From Jaltomata sinuosa (Eukaryota; Streptophyta; Magnoliopsida; Solanales; Solanaceae): a stretch of DNA of 64,000 nt. A program made the translations under genes and the position numbers. Positions 23,646 to 35,333 of the stretch are shown piece after piece (position 1 is the first letter of the stretch; every line of letters begins with the position of its first letter). Below the pieces are notes generated by a model. It was given only the letters and a program-made list of their open reading frames with translations. It ran no database searches and was not told the origin of the DNA. The stretch covers positions 310,001-374,000 of the forward strand of contig QJPP01001701.1 in the NCBI GenBank assembly GCA_003996215.1. Reading direction: 5' to 3'.

Positions 23646-23865
23646 ATAAAAAAAAAGGTTTAGAAAAATGATCCCAAAAAAAGAGAAAAGAAAAATTAAA
23701 AATCAAAGAAAAAAAAGAGAAAAATAGAAGTTGAGAGGAGAAAAAAAAAAGATTGAGAAAAGTTAAAGAAAAAAAAAATAAAAATAAAAAAGGAGAAAAG
23801 AAAAAAATAAAGATTGAAAAAAAAGAAAAAAAAAAGATAAAAGAAAAAATAAAAATCAAGTCATG
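23646..23865 (+). repeat. A-rich low-complexity tract
   Basis: About 220 bp of nearly pure purine (A with G), for instance AAAAAAAGAAAAAAAAAAGA, closing the tandem array. It has opposite strand polarity to the T-rich tract at 22130-22600. The two can pair as a crude inverted repeat about 1 kb apart. Confidence 0.88.
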
Positions 23866-24306
23866 TTTTGACATAACTTGTGGGATATTATGATATGAAA
23901 ATATAAACTTATGCCTTTGAAAAAATCATTTATTATAAAGGGTATAAATTAAAGACAAGCACAAAATAGGCAAAAGTGCAAATGAACCTAAAAAAAATTC
24001 ATTCAAATATAAATTATTAATTTAGAACTCAATAATTTAAAAGTGTTACATTCATAACTTTAAAATCCTGACTTTGCACGTTAAAGTATGAAACAAAAGA
24101 ATTGTTACTTAAGTTATTATAAGTTTCCACGAGTGAGGTTTGCTTCTTGTGGTAGAACACACTATCATCAAACAGCAGTTTTGAGACTCGAGTAACGCAA
24201 AAACTAAATAGGAATAATACTGCAGTCATCAAAATATGCAGTATTCTTGAATTAGTATTATGGAGCAAGGAATATCAAAATACTCACTATTTTGACTCCC
24301 TCTTAT
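23866..24306. other. AT-rich spacer
   Basis: Nothing recognisable between the tandem array and the MITE at 24307. Short open frames on the minus strand have no protein-like features. Confidence 0.5.
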
Positions 24307-24870
24307 TTACCGTTCGTTTGGACATGTGATTTGAAATCGTTTGATATAAAGTTGAAGTTTTTTGTTTGGACATGCAATTTGAATTTTTTAAGTTGTATTT
24401 CTTATAAACATGAAAATCCCATAGGTTGTGAAAATAATTAAATTTTCCTTTGTTCATATAAAATGTTATCAAATGAGCAAATTATAGTTCATGTAATATT
24501 CTAAGACACTGCATCGATAAATCACAAATCTCCATGTTTCTTTTATAAATAAATCTTTGTGATTACAAACTTTCAAGTACACACAATTTATAAGGATTCA
24601 CTAGTCAACTATAATAGGAACTAGTTATTCTTTAATATAATCCTTTCATATGGTACAGACAATCTCTTCAAGCCGAGCATGAGTTTTCTTTTTCAAAATT
24701 TAAAATATGATTTATTTTTTTTATAAAATATTAAATTATGGGTCAAATTTTGTATTTCAAAAAGTTAAAATCATGATTTGGAATTTCAAATCAATGATTT
24801 TTTGAGAATTTAAAATTTCACATGTCCAAAAGTGAAATCATGATATAAAATCGCATGTTCAAATACTAGC
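24307..24870. mobile_element. MITE, family shared with 46466-47068
   Basis: The ends are inverted: CGTTTGGACATGTGATTTG at the left and GCATGTTCAAATACTAG at the right. Most of the interior aligns with the element in intron 5 of the poly(A) polymerase gene (for example TTTGTTTGGACATGCAATTT and TAAATCACAAATCTCCATG). No coding capacity. The superfamily is not clear from the ends, and I could not fix a target duplication. Confidence 0.75.
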
Positions 24871-25368
24871 TTAATTTTATTTATTTTTTATTAAAGCGAT
24901 ACTGATTTTGGAATGGAGAGAGTATAAAAAAATGCGGGCAACTAGCCTCTCATACAAAATGTGAATTTATGATCTGAAAGTTTTTTTTTTTAATTGATCT
25001 TGATTCTAGCCGTTTTTAGTTATTAGAATTTAAATTATATTTTTACGTATAAATAAATTTCTTAAGATAAATACAAAAATTTCTGCCAAAGTAATTAATG
25101 ACCTAACTCTTAACCTTAAAAATGTGCATCCGCGGTCAGTCTCACATCGAAAACTCTTTTCACGAAATTCAAATTGTTCCTTTTCCACAATTTTGTTACA
25201 CACTTTCTTTAAAATCCCACAGTTGACCTTGTAATTTTTAAAACTATTATGAGATCTGTTTTCTTTTTTAAATTATAAATATCATCAGTATTTAATATTT
25301 ATAATAAGATGAAAAAGGAATCTCGAGGAGTTCAAGTGGTAAGAGTCTCCAACCATGTACAATATATA

Positions 25369-25617
25369 GTACTCTCTTAGTATTAAAAAAGATGATCTTA
25401 CTTTTTTTTAGTCTGTTTTAAAAAGAATAATTCTTTTTCTTTTGGTAATACTTTAATTTTAAATTTTTACGTAACATATTTAAAACCACAAAATTAAAGG
25501 GCATTTTAGTACATTTGATATAACTTTAATTTAAGACTACAAGATTCAAAAGTCTTCTTTATTTTCTTAAACGTTGTGTCAAATCAAAACAAGTTATTCT
25601 TTTTAAAAGAGAGGAAG
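25369..25617. mobile_element. Stowaway-like MITE
   Basis: About 250 bp with imperfect inverted ends (GTACTCTCTTAGTATTAAAA and the reverse complement of AAAGAGAGGAAGTA), flanked by TA on both sides. This is the pattern of Tc1/mariner-type Stowaway elements, whose ends usually read CTCCCTC. Confidence 0.6.
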
Positions 25618-25639
25618 TATTATTTATTAAATTCTGATT

Positions 25640-25830
25640 CTCCAATATTATTTCTTCAATTAAAGAAAATGTTTCTCCCTTTTTGAACACTTTTTCAGTG
25701 TTCTTCAAAAATTCATATATTACTTAGCTAACCTATGGTTTAATAGGTATCTATTCATTCTTGTGGCTGCTAACTACCTATTTGTTTTCATTGGACAAAG
25801 AATTCAAAGGATCTATAATCTTTTTACCGG
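25640..25830. repeat. Dispersed repeat, first copy, holding an empty insertion site
   Basis: The stretch with TTAGCTAACCTATGGTTTAAT, CATTCTTGTGGCTGCTAACTACC and TTGGACAAAGAATTCAAAGG is repeated at 29425-29469 plus 30377-30425. There it is split by a 907-bp insertion exactly between the CTAAC and TACC of this copy. Confidence 0.8.
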
Positions 25831-25942
25831 TTAATTTTTTATATTGTCACTCAATTAATGATTATTATCTCATCAAAATTAAATTTTCTTTTATCTTAAT
25901 TTTATTCAATAAAAGAATAACTTTCTAAAAGAATAACTATTA

Positions 25943-26198
25943 GGGTGTTTTTGGTATGGAGGAAAATATTTTTCATGAAAAATATTTTTCTTGAAAAATA
26001 TTTTCTAGGAAAACAAGTTGTTTCTTACTTATTTTCTTATGTTCGGTACGCAAGTAGAAATTTTTTTTCTAAAAGCATTTGTATATATTCAACACAAAAC
26101 AATGAGAACGAATAGGGTAAGGGGATGAAGTAAGGAAAAAATTATAATTTTTTTAAAAAAATAAATTAAAAAAAATCTTTTTTTAATTTTTTTTTTTT

Positions 26199-26229
<31 letters not shown>

Positions 26230-27174
26230 CGGGGGGGGCAGGGGTTGTGGGCTGGTATGGGGGGTTGGGTGGCTTGTAGGGGGTAGGGGTCGGGGTGGGA
26301 TGAGATAAGAAAAAAAATTAAATTTTTTAAAAAAATTAATTTTTTTTCGTTGGGGGTGGAGGTGGCTGCTATGGGGTGGGGGTCGGGGTAGGGATGGAGG
26401 TGGGGTAAGAATTTTTTTTTGAATTTTTAAAACAATAAAGTTTTAAAAAAAATGGGTGGGGGAGGTGTGGTGGGGGTGGCGGGTGGAGTAAGAAAAAAAA
26501 TTTATTTTAAAAAATAAATTATAATTTTTTTTTTGGTGCCCCGTAGGGAGTGGAGGTGGGGTAAGAAAAAAAATTTAAATTCTTTTAAAAAATAAATTTA
26601 AAATATTCTAATTTTTTTTGGTAGGGGGAGTGGGAAGTGGAGGGTGGCTGGTAGGGGTGTGGGGTCGGGTAGGGGGTGGAGGTGGGATAAGAAAAAATTG
26701 AATTTTTTTAAAAAGTAAATTTAAAAAATTCTAAATTTTTTTGAGGGAGGGGGTGGGGGTGGCTGGTAGGGGTGGGGTCTGGTAGGGGGTGGAGGGGGGG
26801 TAAGAAAAAAAGTTTAAATTTTTGAAAAAATAAATTTTAAAAATTTTAAACTTTTTTTTGGGAGGAGGAGGCTGGTAGGAGGTGGTGGTCGGAGTAGGAG
26901 GGTGGGTAAGAAAATTAAAAAAAACTTTTGGAAGGGGGGGAGGAAAGAGGCTGGTAGGGGAGGTGGGGGTCGGGATAGGGGGAGGTGTGATTTTAAGAGT
27001 GGTATGAAAATTGGAACTTGTTTTTCCTATTTTGAATAAGAAAGTCATTTTTCTTATTTTGAAGGAACTTGTTTTTCTAGGAAAAATATTTTTTAAATTT
27101 TTTAAGTCAAACAAATATAAGAAAATAAAAAAATATTTTTTGGAAAATGATTTCCTTCACGCCGAACACACTCG
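25943..27174. mobile_element. MITE with an expanded G-rich interior
   Basis: The ends are GGGTGTTTTTGGTATGGAGG at the left and CCGAACACACTCG at the right, inverted relative to each other. Inside are about eight loose repeats, each a TAAGAAAAAAAATT run followed by a G-rich block (GGGGTGGGGGTCGGGGTAGG type), starting near 26131, 26304, 26406, 26488, 26562, 26687, 26800 and 26907. A run of more than 20 G's lies near 26209-26240. Shorter relatives with a single G-rich block lie at about 31985-32263 and 32310-32717. No real ORF. Confidence 0.75.
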
Positions 27175-27302
27175 TAATTGTGTATTCATGTCAAAAATCA
27201 AGTGATCCTTATAGAAAATGATGAAAGAGAGTTTCATGCAGTGAACATGAAATATATGTAGGGGCCGATAATTGTGGGGTTTGATTGACTACTAGTAGGC
27301 AG

Positions 27303-28198
27303 TAGGGCTGTTCATGGTTTAGTGAAAAACTAAATCAAATCGCAAACCAAATTAAATTGATTCAAAAAATTGATATTTGATTTGATTTGATTGATTTTGA
27401 ATTTTAAAAATTGATACTATTTGATTTAGTTTTGATTTTATTAAAAAAATTGACAAAATAACCAAACCAAATTGATAAATTATGTATACAAATTTTATAA
27501 TTATTTATATATTATTCATAAATAAAATAGAATTATTTTATTACATTTTAATCATGAACTTAACTTTAGCATAACATAATTACTCAAACCCAACACTTTA
27601 GCCCCAATCCGATAACACTCAAATTCAAGCTCAACACTTTAATCTTTAGGTGTCTAAGTTCTAACCGTAAAATCTCACTTTTCATTTTCATTCTAAAATA
27701 ATGCGCAACAAACCAAATGTTTATTATTGTATTGGGGGTTCTTTCCAATACTAATTCATGCATTACAATTTAGAAGATTACTGTCTCGTTTTCTTGGTGG
27801 TTGCTTCCCCATAAAACATTCACTTGTGATTTTTAGCCTATAGGAAGTACTACTAATGCTTATTATTTTGGCACTTGGTTCACAAATTCAAGGGACAAAA
27901 TTATTATTTGCAATGCTAAATAAGATAGGCTTATTAAAGACATTTTGATTAGTTGGCGTTATTAGGACTTGCATCTAGGCAAGCCTTTTGGCCATTGTTA
28001 TTTCTTATATTATTATCAATTATCATTAGTTAGGATCTTAAATCGAAAAAATCAAATCAAATCGACAAGAACCGAACCGAACCAACGGTTATTTTTTTTA
28101 TTTGATTTGATTTGGTTTTAAAAATTTAGAAATCGACTAAATTGATTTAATTTTGATTTTAACCAAAAACCAATTCAAACCGACCCTGAACACCCCTA
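27303..28198. mobile_element. hAT-type MITE with 8-bp target duplication
   Basis: The 896-bp element starts TAGGGCTGTTCATGG and ends GAACACCCCTA, with long AT-rich inverted ends built from CAAACCAAATT/AATTTGGTTTG motifs. It is flanked on both sides by GTAGGCAG (27295-27302 and 28199-28206), a perfect 8-bp duplication. TAGGG ends with 8-bp duplications are typical of the hAT superfamily. No transposase is present. Confidence 0.88.
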
Positions 28199-28390
28199 GT
28201 AGGCAGTAGCATTGAATCAGGTAGACTATCATTTGTTCAAACAATAATGTCCTGTGAACAATTTTTAAAAGTAGAATAGATAAAAAGATAGTATTATGCA
28301 AATCTACATATATATAATCTAATAAAACAAAATGAATTAAGACTGAAGGGTAAGGCCAATCGCATGGCTTTTCCCTCCCATTTCAAGAAT

Positions 28391-28392
<2 letters not shown>

Positions 28393-28454
<62 letters not shown>
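28393..28454. repeat. (TA)n microsatellite
   Basis: About 30 uninterrupted TA dinucleotides. Likely length-variable; no function can be read from the sequence. Confidence 0.97.
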
Positions 28455-28457
<3 letters not shown>

Positions 28458-28692
28458 GGTATTTAGTTTACCAGCATAGTTACTATTCTCTCTTGTGGTT
28501 TCTGTATAAGAGAAATTACCGCAACAGAAAAAAAATACTCCATGGGTATTGATAAAGAACTTGATTATCATTATTTTAGTTTTCTAAATAAATTATATTT
28601 GCATAACTTATGCGATAATTTATATATTATATTATATACAAAATATAATGTGAAATAAAGATGTGTTTATATTAGCAATGTATAGATAGGAA

Positions 28693-29240
28693 TAGGGGTG
28701 TTTCAGTTGATTATTGGTTAAAATCAAAATCAAACTAGTTTAATCAATTTTTAAATTATTAAAACTAAACTAAATCAAATATAATATACATATATCATTT
28801 GGTTGTTATCGGTTTTTGTTCTATTTGATTCAATTGTTCGATTATTAATCATAGACGAAATTAATAAAGACAAAAGACAAAATGGAAAAATAGAAGACAA
28901 ATTAATTAGCAAGCAGACACCTATCAACATTATCTGCGATAACGTACCTTTTTCTTTTAAGTTGAGTCTTCACTGACAGTAAAAAATATGAAATCAAAAT
29001 CGTAAGAGTCAACAACTACGTCATGCCTTCCAAGTTGATTCCATTAACCCACCCAGCCCCTTAAATTATAAATAAATTTTGTTGAAAACATATATTCATA
29101 AAAAATAATATATTATTTATATATAATTATTAAAAATATGTATATAATTTATCAATTTGATTCAATTATTTTCTGATTTTTTTGAACAAAATCAAACCAA
29201 TTATTATCTGTTTTAAAAAATTCCGATCCTAACACCACCA
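28693..29240. mobile_element. Diverged hAT-type MITE
   Basis: The start TAGGGGTGTTTCAGTTGATT and the right end near CCTAACACCACCA resemble the two better preserved hAT-type elements at 27303 and 35334. The interior has the same AATCAAAATCAAACTA type of sequence. The flanks (GATAGGAA and GAGGGATG) are only partly alike, so the duplication has decayed or the right end is misplaced. Confidence 0.55.
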
Positions 29241-29469
29241 GAGGGATGGTTTCAAATCAAATTGTTGATCATTATAATCATTTTTCACCAACCAAAAATG
29301 AAGATTATCAAGTGGCAAGGTGAATGGAAGATGCAATTATGAAGGTTCTTATAATATGATTTTTTCCCCCTTCTTATCTAGTAATAAACCCTTTGTCTTC
29401 CCTATTGAAAAATCACTTATTTTACCTAGCTAACCTATAGTTTTATTAGCATTCTTGTGGGTTTCTAAC

Positions 29470-30376
29470 CGTGGCAAAGCCAAAAAATTTACGAAGGGTA
29501 TTCAAGCATTGCATAAGTAATTTTTTTTTTTTTGATGAATGTGTACACTGAAAATTTTAAAATCAAACTACGTAATATTAATAATTATAATTTTTTACAA
29601 AAAAAATTTACCAAAAAATTTAAAATCAGATTGCGTAATATCTAGCTTTAATATTTACGTTTAATTTAATATGAAGTAAACAGACAGAACAAAAAAAGAA
29701 AGAGAGGAAAAAATTCAGCTTAGAATGAAATCATTTTGACGCTTGAAGCTTTCACCAACCTCTGGTGAAGATAACAATAACAACGAGACATGAAAAGTAG
29801 AGAGCAAAATCAAACGAGATTTTTTTTAAAAAAAAATATTCTATATGGATCCTTTTTTGCTTTTTAGCCGCGTTATATAGAAATAATAGAATTTGCTTAT
29901 TAACTTTAAATTAAATAATTACTTTTAAGTTTTATTTAGAATTTAAAAGAAAAGGAAAGGAAAATCGATTGAAATCCAATTGGCTACTAACTTTTTATTT
30001 TTTTCTTAGATTTTTAAGTTGTAGGTCTCTAATAAAGAATTATTTTAATAAGTAATATTAGTTTTTATAACATTTCAAAAATAACAGATTTATTAACTAT
30101 TGTCTAGAAAGTAGTTAATTATCTTTATATACAATTAAAGGATCAAGTTAATGAACAATAAAAAATGAGCTTTTTAAAGTGTTAAAAATGGTGTTTAGAC
30201 GGAAGCCTGGGGGATTCGAACCCGCGGACGCAACGGCTTAGGCCTTTAAGTGAGCGCCTAGCACCGCCGAGCTGCAGCACATTGTTATTTCAAGGATGTT
30301 CAAAGTGTGTTATTTAACCATTTAAGGAAGCATTTTACTTGTATAGTCCGGCGAAGGGTGTTCGGCTCCGGCCCCT
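29470..30376. mobile_element. Mutator-like non-autonomous element with 10-bp target duplication
   Basis: The 907-bp insertion is flanked by GGTTTCTAAC on both sides (29460-29469 and 30377-30386). The ends are weakly inverted: CGTGGCAAAGCC at the left, and AGGGGCCGGAGCC when the right end is reverse complemented. A 9-11-bp duplication is typical of Mutator-like elements (family knowledge). The same flanking sequence exists without the insertion at 25760-25800, which confirms the borders. There is no transposase. The right third carries a tRNA-like pol III B box. Confidence 0.85.
30211..30285 (-). other. tRNA-like segment with pol III B box
   Basis: On the minus strand GGTTCGAATCC (30222-30212) is a perfect B box, inside CGCGGGTTCGAATCCCCC. 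About 50 bases upstream CAGCTCGGCGG resembles an A box. A full cloverleaf could not be drawn: the acceptor stem does not close and the D arm is poor. It is therefore a tRNA-derived relic inside the mobile element and not a tRNA gene. Confidence 0.55.
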
Positions 30377-30386
30377 GGTTTCTAAC

Positions 30387-31984
30387 TACCCATTGTTTTC
30401 TCAATGGACAAATAATTCAAAGGGTTAGTCTTATTACGGCCTTTATATATGAGAGAAGTTTTGAAATTAAACTTTGGACATACACCCAACTAGATCATGC
30501 ATATATATGTTATATTAATTGAAGTGATCAGGTAGCCTTCCATTTGATACTAGGCAATTAAATAGGGTCTAATGACCTACACTCTATGTAATCCCTCGAT
30601 CGGATGTTTCAAAAAAATTTCCGTCAACCTAATGTGAATGCTTTGACTTTATCTATAAAAAGATACTACGACTATAGATTAGTAAAAATTACGATACTAA
30701 ATAATATAACAAAATGTCGCAAGGACTCTATGACATACAAATTTTGTCATGTAGAATTGTAATACAATGTATCTTGACGCTAATAAGAACTATTATATCT
30801 AAGTTAACGGAATATTTAAGTTTTGTGCACTGTTTAATTTTAAAGTTTCACACCATATATATACTACATTTACATATAATAACATATACTCTTCATAATA
30901 TGATAATTGGATAGGCGTCAATAGCAACAAATACCTTTTCTTTGGTTCTAACACAAAATAAGCAAAAATCTTAGGCTTTCTTTTCTTTGCTTCTTGGTGA
31001 GAGAGATCTAACAAGTCTTATTTTAATCTCTGACATTGCTCCCTCGTGTGATTAAATTGAGCAATAATTTGCCATAACATATTAAATTGGTGTAAAATTT
31101 CTCTAATAAAATAATCAAAGTATACAACTTGAATATATCCTAAATTATGAGATTATAAATAAATCACTGATTTGACAAAATAGCAGCTTAAAAAGAATAA
31201 TGCTGAGAAGCTAAGATAAGCCTGGCAGGCTGGCATACATCGCACCAATTGATGTTTTCTTAATTTATATAAATAGATCGTTTTTATTCGGCACACTCAT
31301 GATTCTTTATTTGTTTATTTATTTATTTTGTAGATTGTACGTTAATAATTTTGTTTTCAATTGCTTTAGAGGAAAGGGATTTGGCATTATGTAGGCAGAG
31401 ACAAAGGACTTTGAGTTTGAGTTCGAAATTTTAAAACATACAACTTTAGTCGATTTTTATAAATATTTATGTATATTAAATAAATTTTTAAATATAAATA
31501 TAAAATTTAAAATAAAATTATTGAGTTCTATCAAATCAAAATACTTCTAACTCTGCCTTGTATGCGAGGGACCCATCATGTCATAAGAAATGTGTGTATA
31601 AGATAGTTTATGGAGTTGGTATTGACTTTGAACAAGTTCTCGTTTTCTTTCTCTTTTTTATTAAATATAATATAATATCTTACTTAATAGTCTTAAATAG
31701 TAAAATTTGGTATAAAGTGTCTTTCATTAACGTGGGAGTTCCTTTTTTTTCTTTTTTCATAGGAAAGTTAACACTACATTAATGTTTTGTTGCAATCTTC
31801 TTGACGCAATTTCAGTTTATGTGAGAATATTTCTGAAGATAAAACGTTTCGAAATATTTTCTCTTATTTATTTTGACAAGGAAAAATTAAAGTCTGAATA
31901 TAGAATAGAAAAAAAATTTAAAGAGGGAAACTGACAGCCATTGAGAAAAAGAGGTGAATTTCACCATAAACATATATACTTTAG
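30387..31984. other. AT-rich spacer
   Basis: The first 50 bp complete the dispersed repeat seen at 25640-25830. The remainder shows no gene, RNA or element with readable ends. Confidence 0.5.
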
Positions 31985-32263
31985 GAAAATATTTTATTAG
32001 AAAATAAGTGAATTTTTTACTTACTTTTTTAGTGTTCAGTAAGTGGAGGTTAGGGAGTGGCAAGGGGTGGGGGTTGGAGGCGTGGAGCGGGTGGGGAAGA
32101 GACAACATAATGAACTCGGAATTTCACTTATGAAACTTATTTTCACTACTTCCAAAAAAGTTATTTTTCTCATTTTTAAGTAATTACTTATTTTCTTGAA
32201 GAAAATATTTTGACCAAGCAAATATGAAAAATTGAATATTTTCCTCCATATCAGACACACCCT
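31985..32263. mobile_element. Truncated relative of the G-rich MITE
   Basis: The right end ATATCAGACACACCC and a single G-rich block (GGCAAGGGGTGGGGGTTGGAGG at about 32060) match the element at 25943-27174. The left end is not recognisable. Confidence 0.5.
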
Positions 32264-32309
32264 TAATTGAAAATCCTCTTTAACATTCAGAAATGAAACT
32301 TACCCCAGA

Positions 32310-32717
32310 GGTATGTTTGGTACGGATCGAGGAAAATATTTTTAAAAATATTTTTTAATTAGGTTAAATTTTTTAGAGAATATTTTTTGTAAAAAACAAG
32401 TTCTCTAAAAATTAGCAAAATGACTTTCCTAGTGAAAGTAGCGAAAACAAATTTCTCACTATCCTCCAACACACTCAATCCTCCCAGCCCCCTATAAAAG
32501 CCCCCACGCCACACCTCTACTCCCTACTCCTACCCCTATAGTGTTTACCTAAGTTTTATATAAATATTTTTGAGATAATATTTTTTATTTATCTACTAAA
32601 GAACAGAAAATTTAAAAAAAATTATGAGGTCTAATCTTCACCATGACATTAGTGGACGCTTCTTGCAGGCTTTTTTTATAGAGAGAAAAAGAAATTCCTT
32701 CCATATCAAACACACCC
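32310..32717. mobile_element. Short relative of the G-rich MITE
   Basis: The left end GTATGTTTGGTACGGATCGA and right end ATATCAAACACACCC are inverted copies of each other. The middle has a C-rich block near 32460-32540, the G-rich block on the other strand. About 410 bp, non-coding. Confidence 0.65.
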
Positions 32718-34659
32718 TAGATCTTTTTATTTTTTTCCCCTTAATTTGTTATTTGAGGCACATTCTTGTACTTGAGGGGTCTGTCAATAAATATGAATTT
32801 CAAATAAATGCTACTATAAGAGTATTTTGATATTTTCCCTTTTTTTTCTTTTATCAACATGGGTTGTGGTGCAATGGTTGAATTACTCCACTCTTAACTA
32901 GAGATCTTGGATTCAAACTTTTGATATAGAGAAAATCTTTTTGAAAGCGTCACCTCTAGAATAGACCCTGCAATGCATGATTAAAATTAATCAAAATTTC
33001 AATGTGAACAACAAACACAGGGTGAGAACCAAAAATTTCAATTAGTGAGCTCATGAATATTGAAGGTTTTTTTTTTGCATTTAATTTATTTATTGTAAAG
33101 AGTGAGTTTTAAGTTCAACGTTGAAGAGTTGTGATTTTGCACGACTGAGACCATATCTTAAAAGTAACTCTTAATAGGGTCCACATGACATGCTCCTCAC
33201 GAGAAGATTAAGGACTAAAACAAGAAAATGCGAACTCTTTTATAATTTTTATTTGACAATTATTTTAACATTTGTATTTATATACGCTAAGGGGTTATTT
33301 GATTACTGATTAGAAAGAAAATTATTCATATATTAAAATTAATATAGTTAATATCATGTTGGATAGTTTTTAAATTGTTTTGATATAAAATTCAGCATAT
33401 CAAATACTGTATTTTATTATTATCTTACAATCTCACATGGCTAAAATGTATAAATTCAGCATATTCTTGCCAATCTCTTGCCTAATCTCATATTAAATTA
33501 ATTAGGCTTCTAGTTATATATATAGTGGTTAGGTTAGTTAAAGAGACATATTCCTGTAAGAACTACTCATTTTTTGGGACAAATAATTCCAGTAGTTGTT
33601 GTAGACTAGAGAGTCCCTCTCTAGAAGCTAACCTTGTCCACAAATAAAAGTAGTAACTACTTTTGGACATTATTGCCTAGCAAAACCAAATTTGAACAAA
33701 TACTAGCTACCTAACTCTCTCTTTTCATTATCATGATTTCTATGAATATTCTTTTGGTATAATTATTTGGAATTCAAACATAATATTAGACATTTCAAAT
33801 TTACTTATCGAATTAATTTGAATTCGCATAATATAAGGTCTATAAAAAAGTATTTTTATGGAATTTTTTATTTTTAAACTTGAACTCAAGATCGTTAGTT
33901 AATGGTGGAGTAATTTGTCTTAGTATCATATGTTAGAAAAAATAGGAAAATCGAATTGAAGAAGAAATTGACTTTAACGTGATATCATTGTCTTTAAAGA
34001 ATTATTACTAATATATTCTTTAGGGGATTACAAGCAATTTCCTTCAAGATTCTACAAAACACGTATTCTCCAAATAATCGCTACTTCAAGAGAGTCTTTA
34101 TATTTATAAAACTTGTGTAATGACTTTTCATAGTATTGCTAGAGAGGGTTTTTTATTAATTCGCTCTGGATTAAAAATTATTCTTTAACTGTCTTAAAAT
34201 ATTTATTATTTTTTGCTTCTAGAAAGTTAAATGAAATAAACTTTGGCTAACAGTCAAACAATACGTCTTCGTCATTTCCACAAATTATAAAGACTTCTCA
34301 AATAGACATATGTCCCTAACTCCCTGTTATCATTAATCATAATTTTTATTAATATTTAAGACTTTAAACACTGCAACTAATATTACTTTCCTTTTCTATA
34401 TTAGAAACTTTTGACATATAGATATAGTGATTCTTGTGTAATTTGCTAACATCTAAACTTTGATTATAAAACACAAATTAATACAATCAATTTATTTTTT
34501 GAAAAAATAGTCGAAACTTCATAAATAGAAAATACCAAATAAATTAGAATTAGAGTAGTTATTATTACATTTGATTCAAATTATTTGTCTTTTAAAATTA
34601 TTATTTTTCCTTAAAAAATAGGAAAAAAGCGTCAAAAATACTCTTCTACTTTTGTTTAT
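32718..34659. other. AT-rich spacer
   Basis: No ORF of protein-like composition. Around 33480-33620 short phrases (GGACAAATAATTCCAG) faintly recall the dispersed repeat at 25.7 and 29.4 kb. Nothing else recognisable. Confidence 0.45.
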
Positions 34660-35084
34660 TAGCTAAGTTTGTCCCTGGTTATAGTACAGGGCCAAATATA
34701 CTCCTGTCATTAGCAAATTTAACAAAAATACCTCTATTTTTAACACTTTTTCACGTGACCTAACATTTGGATGAGGTGAACGCCACCAAATTTTTATTCC
34801 TTAATATTTTTTTCATTTCAAATTTTTATTCCTTTTCTTTTTCTTCTTTTTCTTTTTTCTTTTTTCTTTATCTATTTACAAAATCCCTAATCTAAAAATA
34901 AATTTATCATTTTCTTCTTTATCTTTCTCTCCTTAAATTTCAAGAAGCTTGAGTTGTGTATAAATCGTCATATCCTAACTAATTCTAGGATAAACTACAT
35001 AAAGAGACATACCTCTTTACCATATTTACTAACTTTCCCACTACTTTATTTTAACTACTTAATATAATACATGTTAACCAAAAA

Positions 35085-35290
35085 AATCCTTCGGATACAT
35101 CTCACCCATCGGATACATCCCAACTCTCGGATACATATTGTAACCCCTCAGATACATGCGGATACATGTTATAGCCCCTCAGATACATGCGGATACTCGA
35201 TGTATCTGAGTTAAAACCAAAGATGTCGATGTATCCGAGTGGTAGGAGATGTATCCGGCGAAATTGTGATGTATTCGAAGAGAAAGTAGT
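35085..35290. repeat. GGATACAT/ATGTATCC repeat cluster
   Basis: About seven copies of GGATACAT or GATACAT are followed by about four of ATGTATCC, ATGTATCT or ATGTATTC within 200 bp. The left half can fold on the right half. It lies directly left of the nested hAT-type element. Confidence 0.75.
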
Positions 35291-35333
35291 GGAAAAAAGA
35301 GTAATTAGCTCCTAAACATGTGTTAGGGGTGAA

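Noticed and set aside
26731..27114. 127-codon minus-strand frame rich in Pro and Thr
   Set aside because: Translation of the C-rich strand of the G-rich MITE; repetitive, with no start context or homolog.
30211..30285. Possible tRNA gene on the minus strand
   Set aside because: The B box is perfect, but the acceptor stem and D arm do not form, and it lies inside a transposon-like insertion.
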